A stretch of DNA of 64,000 nt. Origin: Nansenia antarctica (taxonomy: Eukaryota > Chordata > Actinopteri > Argentiniformes > Microstomatidae). Both the position numbers and the translations under genes were made by a program. The DNA is taken from assembly GCA_963989245.1 (NCBI GenBank), contig OZ022340.1:51899351-51963350 (forward strand). The letters are read 5' to 3'. Position 1 is the first letter of the stretch. Each line of letters opens with the position of its first letter. Shown piece by piece: positions 34,735 through 45,971 of this stretch. The notes beneath the pieces were generated by a model. That model made no database searches and was not told where the DNA came from. It was given only the letters and a program-made list of their open reading frames with translations.

Positions 34735-35790
34735 GTGAGAATAACGTCAATAACGTATGTGCAGCATGTACATGTAGTGAGAATAACATCAATAACATAT
34801 GTGCAGCATGTACATGTAGTGAGAATAACATCAATAACATATGTGCAGCATGTACATGTAGTGAGAATAACATCAATAACGTATGTGCAGCATGTACATG
34901 TAGTGAGAATAACATCAATAACATATGTGCAGCATGTACATGTAGTGAGAATAACATCAATAACATATGTGCAGCATGTACATGTAGTGAGAATAACATC
35001 AATAACATATGTGCAGCATGTACATGTAGTGAGAATAACATCAATAACGTATGTGCAGCATGTACATGTAGTGAGAATAACATCAATAACATATGTGCAG
35101 CATGTACATGTAGTGAGAATAACATCAATAACATATGTGCAGCATGTACATGTAGTGAGAATAACATCAATAACATATGTGCAGCATGTACATGTAGTGA
35201 GAATAACATCAATAACGTATGTGCAGCATGTACATGTAGTGAGAATAACATCAATAACATATGTGCAGCATGTACATGTAGTGAGAATAACATCAATAAC
35301 ATATGTGCAGCATGTACATGTAGTGAGAATAACATCAATAACGTATGTGCAGCATGTACATGTAGTGAGAATAACATCAATAACATATGTGCAGCATGTA
35401 CATGTAGTGAGAATAACATCAATAACATATGTGCAGCATGTACATGTAGTGAGAATAACATCAATAACATATGTGCAGCATGTACATGTAGTGAGAATAA
35501 CATCAATAACATATGTGCAGCATGTACATGTAGTGAGAATAACATCAATAACGTATGTGCAGCATGTACATGTAGTGAGAATAACATCAATAACATATGT
35601 GCAGCATGTACATGTAGTGAGAATAACATCAATAACATATGTGCAGCATGTACATGTAGTGAGAATAACATCAATAACGTATGTGCAGCATGTACATGTA
35701 GTGAGAATAACATCAATAACATATGTGCAGCATGTACATGTAGTGAGAATAACATCAATAACATATGTGCAGAATGTACATGTAGTGTTC
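34735..35790. repeat. 42-bp minisatellite, about 25 copies
   Basis: The unit is gtgagaataacatcaataac followed by rtatgtgcagcatgtacatgta. Copies differ mainly at one base (aacGtat or aacAtat). The G-type copies recur every third or fourth unit with one five-unit gap. Because 42 is a multiple of three and the unit lacks stops in four frames, four long open frames of 365-403 codons appear on both strands. I read these as artefacts. Confidence 0.96.
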
Positions 35791-35848
35791 CACAGGGAGC
35801 TCATAAGACTGGTGCACATCTCTATTCACATCAGTTCTTCTCTTTCAG

Positions 35849-35919
35849 GTGAGGAAGAGGAAGGCAAAGGGAGACCTGAAGGGGGCGCTGGTGTGCAGCC
35901 GTCTTGCTCATCAGACTAA
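35849..35919 (+). CDS. Orphan terminal-exon-like frame
   Basis: After a fair acceptor (cttctctttcag) a frame in phase 1 reads GEEEEGKGRPEGGAGVQPSC followed by SSD and stop TAA. It could be the end of an unidentified gene or chance. No partner exon was found. Confidence 0.18.
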
Positions 35920-35954
35920 CGTGGTTGCTGTTACTGTGACATGCCTGCTGGTCA

Positions 35955-36370
35955 TTGGCTTCATCATTTCAATATAGACATGTGTCAGTTCAATATAGAC
36001 ATGTGTCAGTTCAATATAGACATGTGTCAGTTCAATATAGACATGTGTCAGTTCAATATAGACATGTGTCAGTTCAATATAGACATGTGTTAGTTCAATA
36101 TAGACATGTGTTAGTTCAATATAGACATGTGTCAGTTCAATATAGACATGTGTTAGTTCAATATAGACATGTGTCAGTTCAATATAGACATGTGTCAGTT
36201 CAATATAGACATGTGTCAGTTCAATATAGACATGTGTCAGTTCAATATAGACATGTGTTAGTTCAATATAGACATGTGTCAGTTCAATATAGACATGTGT
36301 CAGTTCAATATAGACATGTGTCAGTTCAATATAGACATGTGTCAGTTCAATATAGACATGTGTCAGTTCA
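35955..36370. repeat. 21-bp minisatellite, about 20 copies
   Basis: The unit is gtgtcagttcaatatagacat, with gtgttag variants. It gives an open frame of a 7-residue repeat on the plus strand because 21 is divisible by three. Confidence 0.96.
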
Positions 36371-36516
36371 AATTTAAATTTACCACCCTCCAGCTAATGT
36401 GTACCGCCCACCTAAGGTTCGTTTCAGAGGGAGAGGGAAGTAAAGTCAAAATGGGAGAATGACTTTGGCCATTTTTGTTGTCACACAATGCATTTGCAGA
36501 GTAGCTTAGTGTCTTA

Positions 36517-36867
36517 AGGGCTCTGCACACAGCGTGCGATTTCTGTTGCGCGTCAACATTCCATTTTGAAGTTTGAATGGAAGTCTATGAGAACATCGCA
36601 TTTCAACACACACGGCCCCGATTTTAATCGCACGGCGAAAATTTGATTCCATTCATTTTGAATGGGAAAAAGCACAAATTTGACAGTGCGACAAAACTCG
36701 CACGCCGTGTGCTTTGTCCCATTCAAAATGAATGGAATCGAATTTTCGCCGTGCGATTAAAATCGGGGCCGTGTGTGTTGAAATGCGATGTTCTCATAGA
36801 CTTCCATTCAAACTTCAAAATGGAATGTTGACGCGCAACAGAAATCGCACGCTGTGTGCAGAGCCCT
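36517..36867. mobile_element. 351-bp foldback element with near-perfect arms
   Basis: The arms of about 155 bp (agggctctgcacacagcgtg at the left, its complement at the right) are almost perfectly inverted around a spacer of about 45 bp. TA flanks both outer ends (36515-36516 and 36868-36869), suggesting a 2-bp TA target duplication as in Tc1/mariner-type MITEs. No coding frame is convincing. Confidence 0.85.
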
Positions 36868-37001
36868 TACGAATTAGAAATGCCCAGAGTGTAAACATTT
36901 ACAATGTGAGAATTAAAGTGCAGCCTTACTAATCAGACTTGTGTCTCTGGCTTCCCAATTGATGGTTCAGAAGAACAGCATCGTATGTCTCTACCTCTAT
37001 T

Positions 37002-37006
<5 letters not shown>

Positions 37007-37099
<93 letters not shown>
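37007..37099. repeat. (CT)n microsatellite
   Basis: An almost pure CT tract with two TTTC interruptions. Confidence 0.95.
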
Positions 37100-37264
37100 A
37101 CTTTAACCACATTAAGGTATTTAACCACATCAAGTAGTATTTCATAAGTATACATTTGATTATTACTAAATGGAATAATTTAGATTATATGGTATTGTCT
37201 TTTTTGTTGTATGAAGTGCATTTTCCTAACGAACACATGACTTGGTAGAACTATACATAACTAT

Positions 37265-37988
37265 TTAGAGAGGGTGTAGAGAATGTTATGAAAACAGTCA
37301 CTAGTAACTACTTGGAGAGGGTGTATAGAGAATGTTATGAAGTCACTAGTAACTATTTAGAGAGGGTGTATAGAGAATGTTATGAAGTCACTAGTAACTA
37401 TTTAGAGAGGGTGTATAGAGAATGTTATGAAGTCACTAGTAACTATTTAGAGAGGGTGTAGAGAATGTTATGAAGTCACTAGTAACTATTTAGAGAGGGT
37501 GTAGAGAATGTTATGAAGTCACTAGTAACTATTTAGAGAGGGTGTATAGAGAATGTTATGAAGTCACTAGTAACTATTTAGAGAGGGTGTAGAGAATGTT
37601 ATGAAGTCACTAGTAACTATTTAGAGAGAGTGTAGAGAATGTTATGAAGTCACCAGTAACTATTTAGAGAGAGTGTAGAGAATGTTATGAAGTCACCAGT
37701 AACTATTTAGAGAGAGTGTGCACTGTAGAGGATGTTATGAAGTCACCAGTAACTATTTAGAGAGGGTGTAGAGGATATTATGAAGTCACCAGTAACTATT
37801 TAGAGAGGGTGTAGAGGATATTATGAAGTCACCAGTAACTATTTAGAGAGGGTGTAGAGAATGTTATGAAGTCACCAGTAACTATTTAGAGAGGGTGTAG
37901 AGGATGTTATGAAGTCACCAGTAACTATTTAGAGAGGGTGTAGAGAATGTTATGAAGTCACCAGTAACTATTTAGAGAGGGTGTAGAG
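37265..37988. repeat. 43-47-bp minisatellite, interrupted by a hAT element
   Basis: About 16 copies of agtcaccagtaactatttag followed by agagggtgtagagaatgttatga. Left copies carry actagtaac, right copies accagtaac. A final partial copy resumes at 40453-40482 after the inserted hAT element. Confidence 0.95.
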
Positions 37989-38682
37989 CAGTGGTCACCA
38001 ACCTTTTTAAGCCCAAGATCCCTGACCTCGGCCTTGGTGAAGGCAAGATCTACCTATTAAAGCGTTGAGAGAAAAAGACAGCCAAGATATTACTTTAAAC
38101 TTAATGACGTTTATTTGCCTGTATTTTAATTAGATGCAATGCATTGGTCCAACATTAAAATTGATGCAACAACAACAAAAAAGACTGTATCAAGCATATC
38201 AGGCAGCTGTCTTGCTTTAAGAATTGTACATAACTGAAATTCAATTCAAAGTTTGATTATGTCATTTCATTACAACACAAAAAAATAAAGGCATGGAATG
38301 GAGGAATGTATGATAAAATCATTTTGTTCATAGTAACGTTAGCTGACATTCTTGACATTTTGACACTTGACTGACTTAATTATTATTCTTACTTATTAAC
38401 ATTGACAAACATATTTACAATTAGCATTTTATAAAGTAGAACTGTAATGTGTACTTTCTCAGTCAGTGCTAAGTCATCTTATGCAGCATCACTTTTCACA
38501 TCAAAACAAAAGTAAAACTGATGTGTACTTTCTCATATTATTAACATTGACAAACATATTTACAAGTATAGCATTTTATAAAGTAGAACTGTAATGTGTA
38601 CTTGTGTCTCAGTCAGTGCTAAGTGCAGTCATCTTATGCAGCATTACTTTTCACATCGAAACAGTCATGTTACTCACTCAAG

Positions 38683-39900
38683 TCAGTGTGATGGTTGTGA
38701 CTGGATACTGTCTACAAGTGCTTTGTAGTTTGGCTCATAGCTACTGACTGCCAGTCTGAGACAGTCTGTGAGGTGTCTGTCAGTAAGGCGGCTCCTGTAC
38801 TTTGATTTGATTATTTTCATCTGTGAAAATGACATTTCACAGAGATATGTGGATCCAAAGTAGGCACTCACTCTTAGTGCACATGCAGTGAGAAGAGGAA
38901 ACTTCTCTCTGCTGACAAGTCCCCAAAAGTCACTGTCCCTTGACCTGGCTTTCAGCTCTGTCATTTTGTAAATCAACCATCTCCATGTCAACTCCACTTG
39001 GCAAAGTAAATACTTGCTGGAATTTGGCTGCTACCTGCTCTATATCAATGGGCACAAATGGGTTTGAGACAAATGCAGCAATATCTCCCATGACATCTAA
39101 CTCACCAAAACGCCGATTGAACTCTGTTGCCAGTTTGTCCAGGGGAGCACAGTACTGCTCAGGGTGAAAAGCATCATTGTCTTCCAAGGCCTGTGCCATT
39201 TTCTCCAGGTTGGGAAAGTGTGTCAGCCTCCCATTCTTTAGGTGTGTGTGGTCCAAACACCGAGCTTGGCCTTGAACCCATTTACTGTGCTTATCATGTG
39301 GGGAAGGTGTCGGTCTTTTCCCTGCAGCTCGTAGTTGAGTGCGTTCAGTTTTGCGGTTATGTGTGTCAGGAACCCCAGGTCCAGTAGCCACGCATCGTCT
39401 GCCAGTTCCTTGTGCTCCTCGTTCCTTGTAAGTAAGTAGGCCTAAGTAAGTAAAGCTTTATTTATATAGCACCTTTCATACAAGAAATGCAGCTCAAAGT
39501 GCTTTACAACAGGAATAAGAACATAAAGTGAATAAAAACATATATAAAAACATATACATGCATAGAATGAATATAAAAGCAGGGGGAAACAGTAAAAAGA
39601 AAAGGTAAAGATCTGACTTTCCACACCAATTGAAGTCCTTTGCCTTTGAAAATATTTACTACCACTTGCCTTGTCGACAGGAACGTCTTGATCTCGGGCA
39701 GCAAGTCGACAAATCGCTGCAGCACTTTGCCGCGACTCAACCACCGCACATCAGCATGGAGAAGCAGGTCTCCGTAAGCAGCGTCGAGCTCGTCCAATAA
39801 CGCTTTGAATAAGCGGTGCTGAAGCGCTTTCGCTCGAATCGTGTTGACTAGTTTCACCACCAGTGTCATTACATGGGAAAAGTCCAACACCTTACCAGCC
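38683..39900 (-). pseudogene. Decayed hAT transposase (GTF2IRD2/ZBED-like)
   Basis: Minus-strand pieces in order: 39890-39675 with HADVRWLSRGKVLQRFVDLL and PEIKTFLSTR; 39422-39000 with WLLDLGFLTHITAKLN-like and LKNGRLTHFPNLEKMAQALE; 38950-38683 with STYLCEMSFSQMKIIKSKYR followed by SRLTDRHLTDCLRLA. The final piece is the hAT dimerisation region. The DVRWLSRGK motif and this order match the transposase-derived part of GTF2IRD2 and related fish proteins. There are frameshifts (for example near 38950 and 39250), and the N-terminal zinc finger is missing. Confidence 0.75.
39429..39668 (-). mobile_element. LINE 3' tail nested in the hAT transposase
   Basis: The insert ends in (acttacttac) and carries the conserved tail aaagctttatttatatagca...agtgctttac. 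A 6-bp duplication (ccttgt, 39423-39428 and 39669-39674) flanks it. Removing the insert joins LSTR to NEEHKEL in frame. The same tail occurs in the other orientation at about 59550-59720. Confidence 0.85.
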
Positions 39901-40257
39901 TAGGCCTGCTGATGGATCACACAGTGATAATTGACGAAGGAGGGAAAATCAGGGTCATTACGACACAGTCCAATAAATCCATTGCGCGCACCGCGCATTG
40001 CTGGGGCCCCGTCAGTAGTAATCGCCACTAGTTTATGAATGGGTATGTCATTTTCACCGACATTATTTTTTTAACTCATTGTAAATATCCACACCCCTCG
40101 TTTTCTCCTTTAAGTGCAAAAGAGTTAAGAAATCCACCTTTGTTGTAGAATCCTGGAAAACCATTTTGACAAATGTTTTTTTTACGAGTCACGTAGCAGT
40201 ACTATTCTCTTATCTGATTGGTCACTTTCATGCAGCATTTGCGACACAACTGTTTGC

Positions 40258-40291
<34 letters not shown>

Positions 40292-40477
40292 CGTGCAAAA
40301 CATAGGCTCTTTGTGTATTTATAAAAAATAAAAATAAAAAATTAAATTTTTTATTTTTATTTTAATTTTTTTAATTTTTATCAATCAAAGATCTACAGGG
40401 AAAGTCTCAAAGATCTACCAGTCGATCGCGATCGACGGGTTGGTGACCACTAGTGTAGAGGATGTTATGAAGTCACC

Positions 40478-40535
40478 AGTAAGCGGTTTCAAGCGGTAGA
40501 TGCGCTTGAAAACCTTGCACACGTCTTCCTCGGCG
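40478..40535 (-). CDS. Coding-looking orphan fragment, minus strand
   Basis: The minus strand reads TIAEEDVCKVFKRIYRLKPL, with codon choice that looks coding, between a GT repeat and the end of the 43-bp minisatellite. I do not recognise the family. It may be a genuine exon of an antisense gene or chance. Confidence 0.2.
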
Positions 40536-40714
40536 ATGGTGTGTGTGTATGTGTGTATGTGGGTGTGTATATCCACTTGTGTACATTTGTGCATGTATAC
40601 ACTACGTGTGTGTGTAAATTCAAGATTACAGTTTGCGTTCGTCCCAAGTCTCTAATTCAAATCCACGGATCATGGCCATCTTGCTCCAATGCTTCAACTT
40701 TGAGTGAGTCTGAG

Positions 40715-41030
40715 GGTGTGTTCTCACTAGAACATTTGCTTCACTTGGAATCGGAGAGTTTAGGATAAAATTCGCTTTGCTCTGCGTCGTTTGGAGCTGT
40801 GAGAACGCGCATTCGAAGTCGCTCCCGGAGCAAACAGCCGACGGATGCTCCGCTTGAAAAGGGTGGTTTCGCTCCGAAACGAGAAACGAGGCATCGAGGC
40901 TGTCCATAGGAAAACAACAGCATGCGTGTTGATAGGATAAGAGCTGACCAATCAACTACCACGTCTGTTGCTTCGATTGCGTATGTTACTTCGTTTACAT
41001 GAAGGGTTGTGAGAACGCAAATCAGAGAAA
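40715..41030. mobile_element. Possible MITE with gtgttctcac/gtgagaacgc ends
   Basis: gtgtgttctcactagaacat at the left and gttgtgagaacgcaaat at the right form a short inverted repeat enclosing GC-rich noncoding sequence. Target duplication was not identified. Confidence 0.45.
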
Positions 41031-42470
41031 TAATTTATGCAACAATGTTGCAAACTCATCCACTTGCTCCGGGTCATGATTCAGATTCTAATGTGAGATC
41101 ATGACCTATGACATCAGAGCCCTCTCTATGACATCATGTGAGAACATGACCTGAATGTCCCACAAACTGAGGCAGCAGATAAGCAGAGTTGAAGAGAGAC
41201 AGAGAAGGTGACAGGAAGTAGTTCACACCACCATGCTAGCTACCACAGACTGCATGAGCCTGTCGTAACTGGTGACCAGTAATGAGGTGACGTATCTACG
41301 TGTAGATCACCACAGAGACATGGAACATTAAACCACACGTCAAATGGAGGACACAGGTGTGTGTGTGTAGGTGTGTGTGTGTGTACTTTCTCACAGCACG
41401 GTAAACAGGATGGCACTGTGGGCGCTGCTACGTGACGCTTAGTTAAGTGTTGTACGCATCAGTACATTACAGTCAGATGGTAAAGCATCAAAGTAGAGAA
41501 GGACATTCACTGTGTGAGAGACAGAAAGACTTGGACAGTTTTTTTTTCTCCCCACCTTGCTAGGAATGAATACTCTTCATAATGAAATCTATGGAGGCAG
41601 ATGCAGGGCAGAGAGAAGAGGGCCAAGATCAGTGGTGTAGTCTAGTGTTTTCTAGTGGGTATACTGTGATTTTTCCCTCCCAGCCTCATATCGTTCATTT
41701 CGGAACGCCATAAAATAAATCTGCGCTCCCTGTCTAACGTTATACATCTAACATTACAGCTGATCTGTGCATGATAGTGCTGCATTTTGACATATTTCAT
41801 GTTGCATTTCCCCCCCGTTGATGGTATATGACCTATAGTCAGTCTCAATGGTCCAAAAGTGCTTCGAAACACAGACGGGGTGAATTTTATGAATGAAAGT
41901 GTATTATAACATGCTTAATAATAACAACCTTTAATAGACTTTATTTGTATAGCACTTTTCCTATAATAATAATTCCTCCTTTATTTGTATAGCACACTTA
42001 ACAAAGACAAAATAATAATAATAATAATAATAACTTTTATTTGTATAGCACTTTTCCTGCAAACGTTGCAGTTGAAAGTGCTTTAAAATACTGACTGTAA
42101 CTTTTCTCTCACCATCTCCTGAAATGACAACAGATTTTATTTCATGTTCTCGTTGTGGGGACCCTCGCTGCATTTACTCCATTCTAACACAAGGTGGCGC
42201 CGTCGAGCGATTGAAGTCCATTCAGCCGCCTTCTCTCCTCCAGTAAGCACAACACCAGCCCATGTCACACTGTCTGTGAACACTTCTGTGCCCCGAAGCA
42301 TGAGTGGATTTTTCTATACAGTATTTTATAATATTTATCTGTTGTCCCTTGTCTGTTTTTATTATGTTGATGTTTTATTCTCCAATGTTGTAACCTTGTA
42401 CTTGTACTGGTGTGCTATCTTGACCAGGTCTCCCTCGAAAAATAGATTTTAATCTCAAGGGACCTCCTGG
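41031..42470. other. Intergenic, with LINE-like tails
   Basis: No coding exon was recognised. Two ttatttgtatagcac tails with an (AAT)n stretch (41933-42090) are typical fish LINE 3' ends. A single ctcgttgtggggaccctcgctgcatttactcc run (42149-42180) was seen but not identified. Confidence 0.4.
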
Positions 42471-42823
42471 TTAGTCTGTATGGTGTCCTGTAGGGTCCAG
42501 TAGTATGTATGTATGGTGTCCTGTAGGGTCCAGTAGTATGTACGGTGGCCTGCTGTGTTCAGTGTGAACTGACACATTGTCGCCACAGCAGGAAAAGGCT
42601 GGTCTCTGGTCTCTGGTCTCTGGTCTCTCTCCACCTGTCAGCTGCCTCGCACAATGAAGTAGAGAGAGAATGGGAGGATGGAGGAGGGAGAGAGGGAGGG
42701 AGGACAGGCTTGTATGAGAAGTAAACCATGTCATGAACGCCATGTCACACTTCCTGTACAACACAACGTAATCACAGGGTCGCTGGTTCGATTTCGGCCG
42801 ACAACCTATCCTGCATGTCATCC

Positions 42824-42828
<5 letters not shown>

Positions 42829-42907
<79 letters not shown>

Positions 42908-42938
42908 ATCCTTCCTGTCAGTCTCTACTGTCTCTATC

Positions 42939-42986
<48 letters not shown>

Positions 42987-43190
42987 ATCCTTCCTGTCAA
43001 TCTCTACTGTCTCTATCCTCCTCTCTCGCTCTCTCTTTCTCCCATCCTTCCTGTCAGTCTCTACTGTCTCTATCCTACTCTCTCTCTCTCTCTCTCCCAT
43101 CCTTCCTGTCAGTCTCTACTGTCTCTATCCTCCTCTCTCTCTCTCTCTCTCTCCCATCCTTCCTGTCAGTCTCTACTGTCTCTATCCTCC

Positions 43191-43240
<50 letters not shown>

Positions 43241-43288
43241 TCTCTCTCTCTCCCATCCTTCCTGTCAGTCTCTACTGTCTCTATCCTC

Positions 43289-43365
<77 letters not shown>

Positions 43366-43564
43366 CTCTCTATCACTCTCTCTCTCTCTCTCCCATCCTT
43401 CCTGTCAGTCTCTACTGTCTCTATCCTCCTCTCTCTCTCTCTCTCTCTCTCTCCCCCATCCTTCCTGTCAGTCTCTACTGTCTCTATCCTCTCTCTCTCT
43501 CTCTCTCACTCTCACTCTCTCTCTCTCTCTCCCATCCTTCCTGTCAGTCTCTACTGTCTCTATC

Positions 43565-43624
<60 letters not shown>

Positions 43625-43865
43625 ATCCTTCCTGTCAGTCTCTACTGTCTCTATCCTCCTCTCTCTCTCTCTCTCACTCTCTCTCTCTCTCCCATCCTTC
43701 CTGTCAGTCTCTACTGTCTCTATCCTCCTCTCTCTCTCTCTCTCTCACTCTCACTCTCTCTCTCTCTCCCATCCTTCCTGTCAGTCTCTACTGTCTCTAT
43801 CCTCCTCTCTCTCTCACTCTCTCTCTCTCCCATCCTTCCTGTCAGTCTCTACTGTCTCTATCCCA
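42829..43865. repeat. Compound CT microsatellite/minisatellite
   Basis: Long (CT)n runs alternate with about a dozen copies of cccatccttcctgtcagtct followed by ctactgtctctatcctcc. Long Ser/Leu-rich open frames on the plus strand follow from the repeat. Confidence 0.95.
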
Positions 43866-43940
43866 GTGAAGCCGAAACGCCCTGAGAACAAAAACAGAAA
43901 ACGATGACCTCCTCTCCTCCGACGAGGAGTTCAGTAAACG
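43866..43940 (+). pseudogene. Exon-like fragment after the CT tract, frame broken
   Basis: Directly after tctctatcccag, one frame reads VKPKRPENKNRKR then stops, and the overlapping next frame continues ENDDLLSSDEEFSKR up to a donor-like gtgaag. Together they look like one charged exon with a single-base shift. Its gene is unknown; an upstream bptf exon is possible but unproven. Confidence 0.25.
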
Positions 43941-44223
43941 GGTGAAGTTAAATGAATGAACTTCCTAAACCGTAACACAACCACTTCCTAAACCGTAACA
44001 CAACCAGTTCCACAAACCTTGAGACACATTTACAGAACGCTCTGGAATTCATTGTAGTCGTTTCAGCGGCGTCGTTGAACAATGGGAGTCGTATCACGCC
44101 CCCCCCCCTTCCCCACCAAGCCCTACCCCCCCTCCCCCATGGAGCACCCCACCCCACTAAGCCAGACAGAATCATTCAGACAATACAATAGTACAAAACT
44201 CTCACAGCTCTAGAGGAACTCAA

Positions 44224-44310
44224 GACTTTAGATTAGATTAGATTAGATTAGATTAGATTAGATTACATTCAACCTTATTGTCATTGCAGAGTACCAAGTA
44301 CCAGACAACA
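44224..44310. mobile_element. L2-like tail with (GATTA)n
   Basis: (gatta)n runs into accttattgtcattgcagag and taccaagtaccagacaacaa, the fish L2/SINE 3' tail also seen at 22241-22310 and 30096-30180 in other versions. Confidence 0.55.
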
Positions 44311-44399
44311 AAAAAATGCAGTTTAGCATCTACCCAGAAGTGCTATAAATAGTGATATCTAAAAACATGACAGTGATAGGTACAGTATGGCAAGTACGC

Positions 44400-45115
44400 T
44401 AGTTAGAGGTGATGCTCCTCCTGAGACTTCTACTGCCCCCCAGCACTGTGTCTCCTGAGACATCTACTACCCCCCAGCACTGTCCCTCCTGAGACATCTA
44501 CTACTCCCCCAGCGCTGTGTCTCCTGAGACATCTACTACCCCCCCAGCACTGTGTCTCCTGAGACATCTACTGCCCCCCAGCACTGTGTCTCCTGAGACA
44601 TCTACTGCCCCCCAGCACTGCTCCTCCTGAGACATCTACTACCCCCCCAGCGCTGTGTCTCCTGAGACATCTACTACCCCCCCAGCACTGTGTCTCCTGA
44701 GACATCTACTACCCCCCCAGCACTGTGTCTCCTGAGACATCTACTATCCCCCCAGCACTGTGTCTCCTGAGACATCTACTACCCCCCAGCACTGTGTCTC
44801 CTGAGACATCTACTACCCCCCCAGCACTGTGTCTCCTGAGACATCTACTGCCCCCCAGCACTGTGTCTCCTGAGACATCTACTACCCCCCAGCACTGTGT
44901 CTCCTGAGACATATACTACCCCCCCAGCACTGTGTCTCCTGAGACATCTACTGCCCCCCAGCACTGTGTCTCCTGAGACATCTACTGCCCCCCAGCACTG
45001 TGTCTCCTGAGACATCTACTACCCCCCAGCACTGTGTCTCCTGAGACATCTACCAACCCCCAGCACTGTGTCTCCTGAGACATCTACTACCCCCCCAGCA
45101 CTGTGTCTCCTGAAG
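44400..45115. repeat. 33-35-bp minisatellite, about 20 copies
   Basis: The unit is tgtgtctcctgagacatcta followed by ctaccccccagcac. C-run length varies between copies. Confidence 0.95.
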
Positions 45116-45299
45116 ACTTCTATTTGCCCCCCTTGTACTGTCTCTCTGTTTCTCCAGTGTCTAAATAACATAAAAAAAAGAAAGTCTAGGTTTAGAAGAA
45201 GGTGATAGAAGAAGGTTTCTCCTTCACAGAGACTGCCAATGGCCCCTGGCCTGAGCTGGATTACTCTTCCTGCTACGACTGGTGGATTGATCACTAATT

Positions 45300-45378
45300 T
45301 GCTTAGTCAAATGTATCGATTGTAAGTCGCTTTGGAATAAGGCGTCTGCTAAATGCCAAACATGTAAATGTAAAGGTA
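45300..45378. mobile_element. Fish SINE/LINE tail (taagtcgctttgg)
   Basis: tgtaagtcgctttggaataa and ggcgtctgctaaatgccaaa followed by (tgtaaa) is a very common teleost retroposon 3' end. A second copy is at 48336-48390. Confidence 0.65.
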
Positions 45379-45399
45379 CTATATGACACAGGAGAGGAC

Positions 45400-45500
45400 G
45401 GTAGTAAGCAGGATGGCCACCAGGGGCAGCGTGGAGCGCCAGGGCAGGGTGATCTCACGGATGGGAAAACGCGTTCCTGGATTCACGCCAGAGGGCTTTG
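45400..45500 (-). CDS. Coding-looking fragment with a membrane-like segment
   Basis: The minus strand after gtgaatccag reads TRFPIREITLPWRSTLPLVA followed by ILLTTVLSCVI and a stop (TAG). The hydrophobic stretch would make a transmembrane helix. I do not recognise the gene, and no partner exon was established. Confidence 0.22.
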
Positions 45501-45639
45501 GAAAGATACTCCTAATTGAGGCAGACATTCAGTATTCACAACAATTAGTTCGGGGTATTTTAAGACAAAACCGATGAAAAAAAGAAGAAGGAAAATGCTG
45601 TCTTTGCCCAGATCTTACAATGAGAGAGGTCCTGATCTT

Positions 45640-45640
45640 G

Positions 45641-45696
<56 letters not shown>

Positions 45697-45736
45697 AGAG
45701 ACATAAATACACACACACACACACACAGAGACATAA

Positions 45737-45772
<36 letters not shown>

Positions 45773-45827
45773 ACATAAATACACAGACACACACACACAC
45801 ACACACACAGAGAGACATAAATACACA

Positions 45828-45875
<48 letters not shown>
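45640..45875. repeat. Compound (CA)n microsatellite
   Basis: (CA)n blocks are separated by four copies of agagacataaatacaca. Confidence 0.95.
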
Positions 45876-45876
<1 letters not shown>

Positions 45877-45971
45877 ACACACAGTGTCTGGATGTGATCA
45901 CAGCAGACCAGGGTTTCTCATCTCGTTACCTTGGGGATAGCGTATGATGATGATGTGTGTGATTGTGTTCT

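Larger units (their letters stand above)
37989..40452 (-). mobile_element. hAT transposon, 2464 bp, with exact 8-bp target duplication
   Basis: The terminal inverted repeats are cagtggtcaccaacc at the left and, inverted, tagtggtcaccaacc at the right. The flanks 37981-37988 and 40453-40460 are both gtgtagag, so the element jumped into the 43-bp minisatellite. The inside carries a decayed transposase on the minus strand and a nested LINE tail. Confidence 0.93.

Noticed and set aside
34628..35919. Four overlapping long open frames on both strands
   Set aside because: All derive from the stop-free 42-bp minisatellite. Overlap on both strands at the same place argues against any of them being a gene.
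37265..40482. CRISPR-like regular repeat spacing
   Set aside because: The units are contiguous 43-bp minisatellite copies without unique spacers, in a fish genome; the one long interruption is a hAT element.
42678..43907. Ser/Leu-rich open frames of 356 and 409 codons
   Set aside because: They are translations of CT dinucleotides and the interspersed minisatellite.
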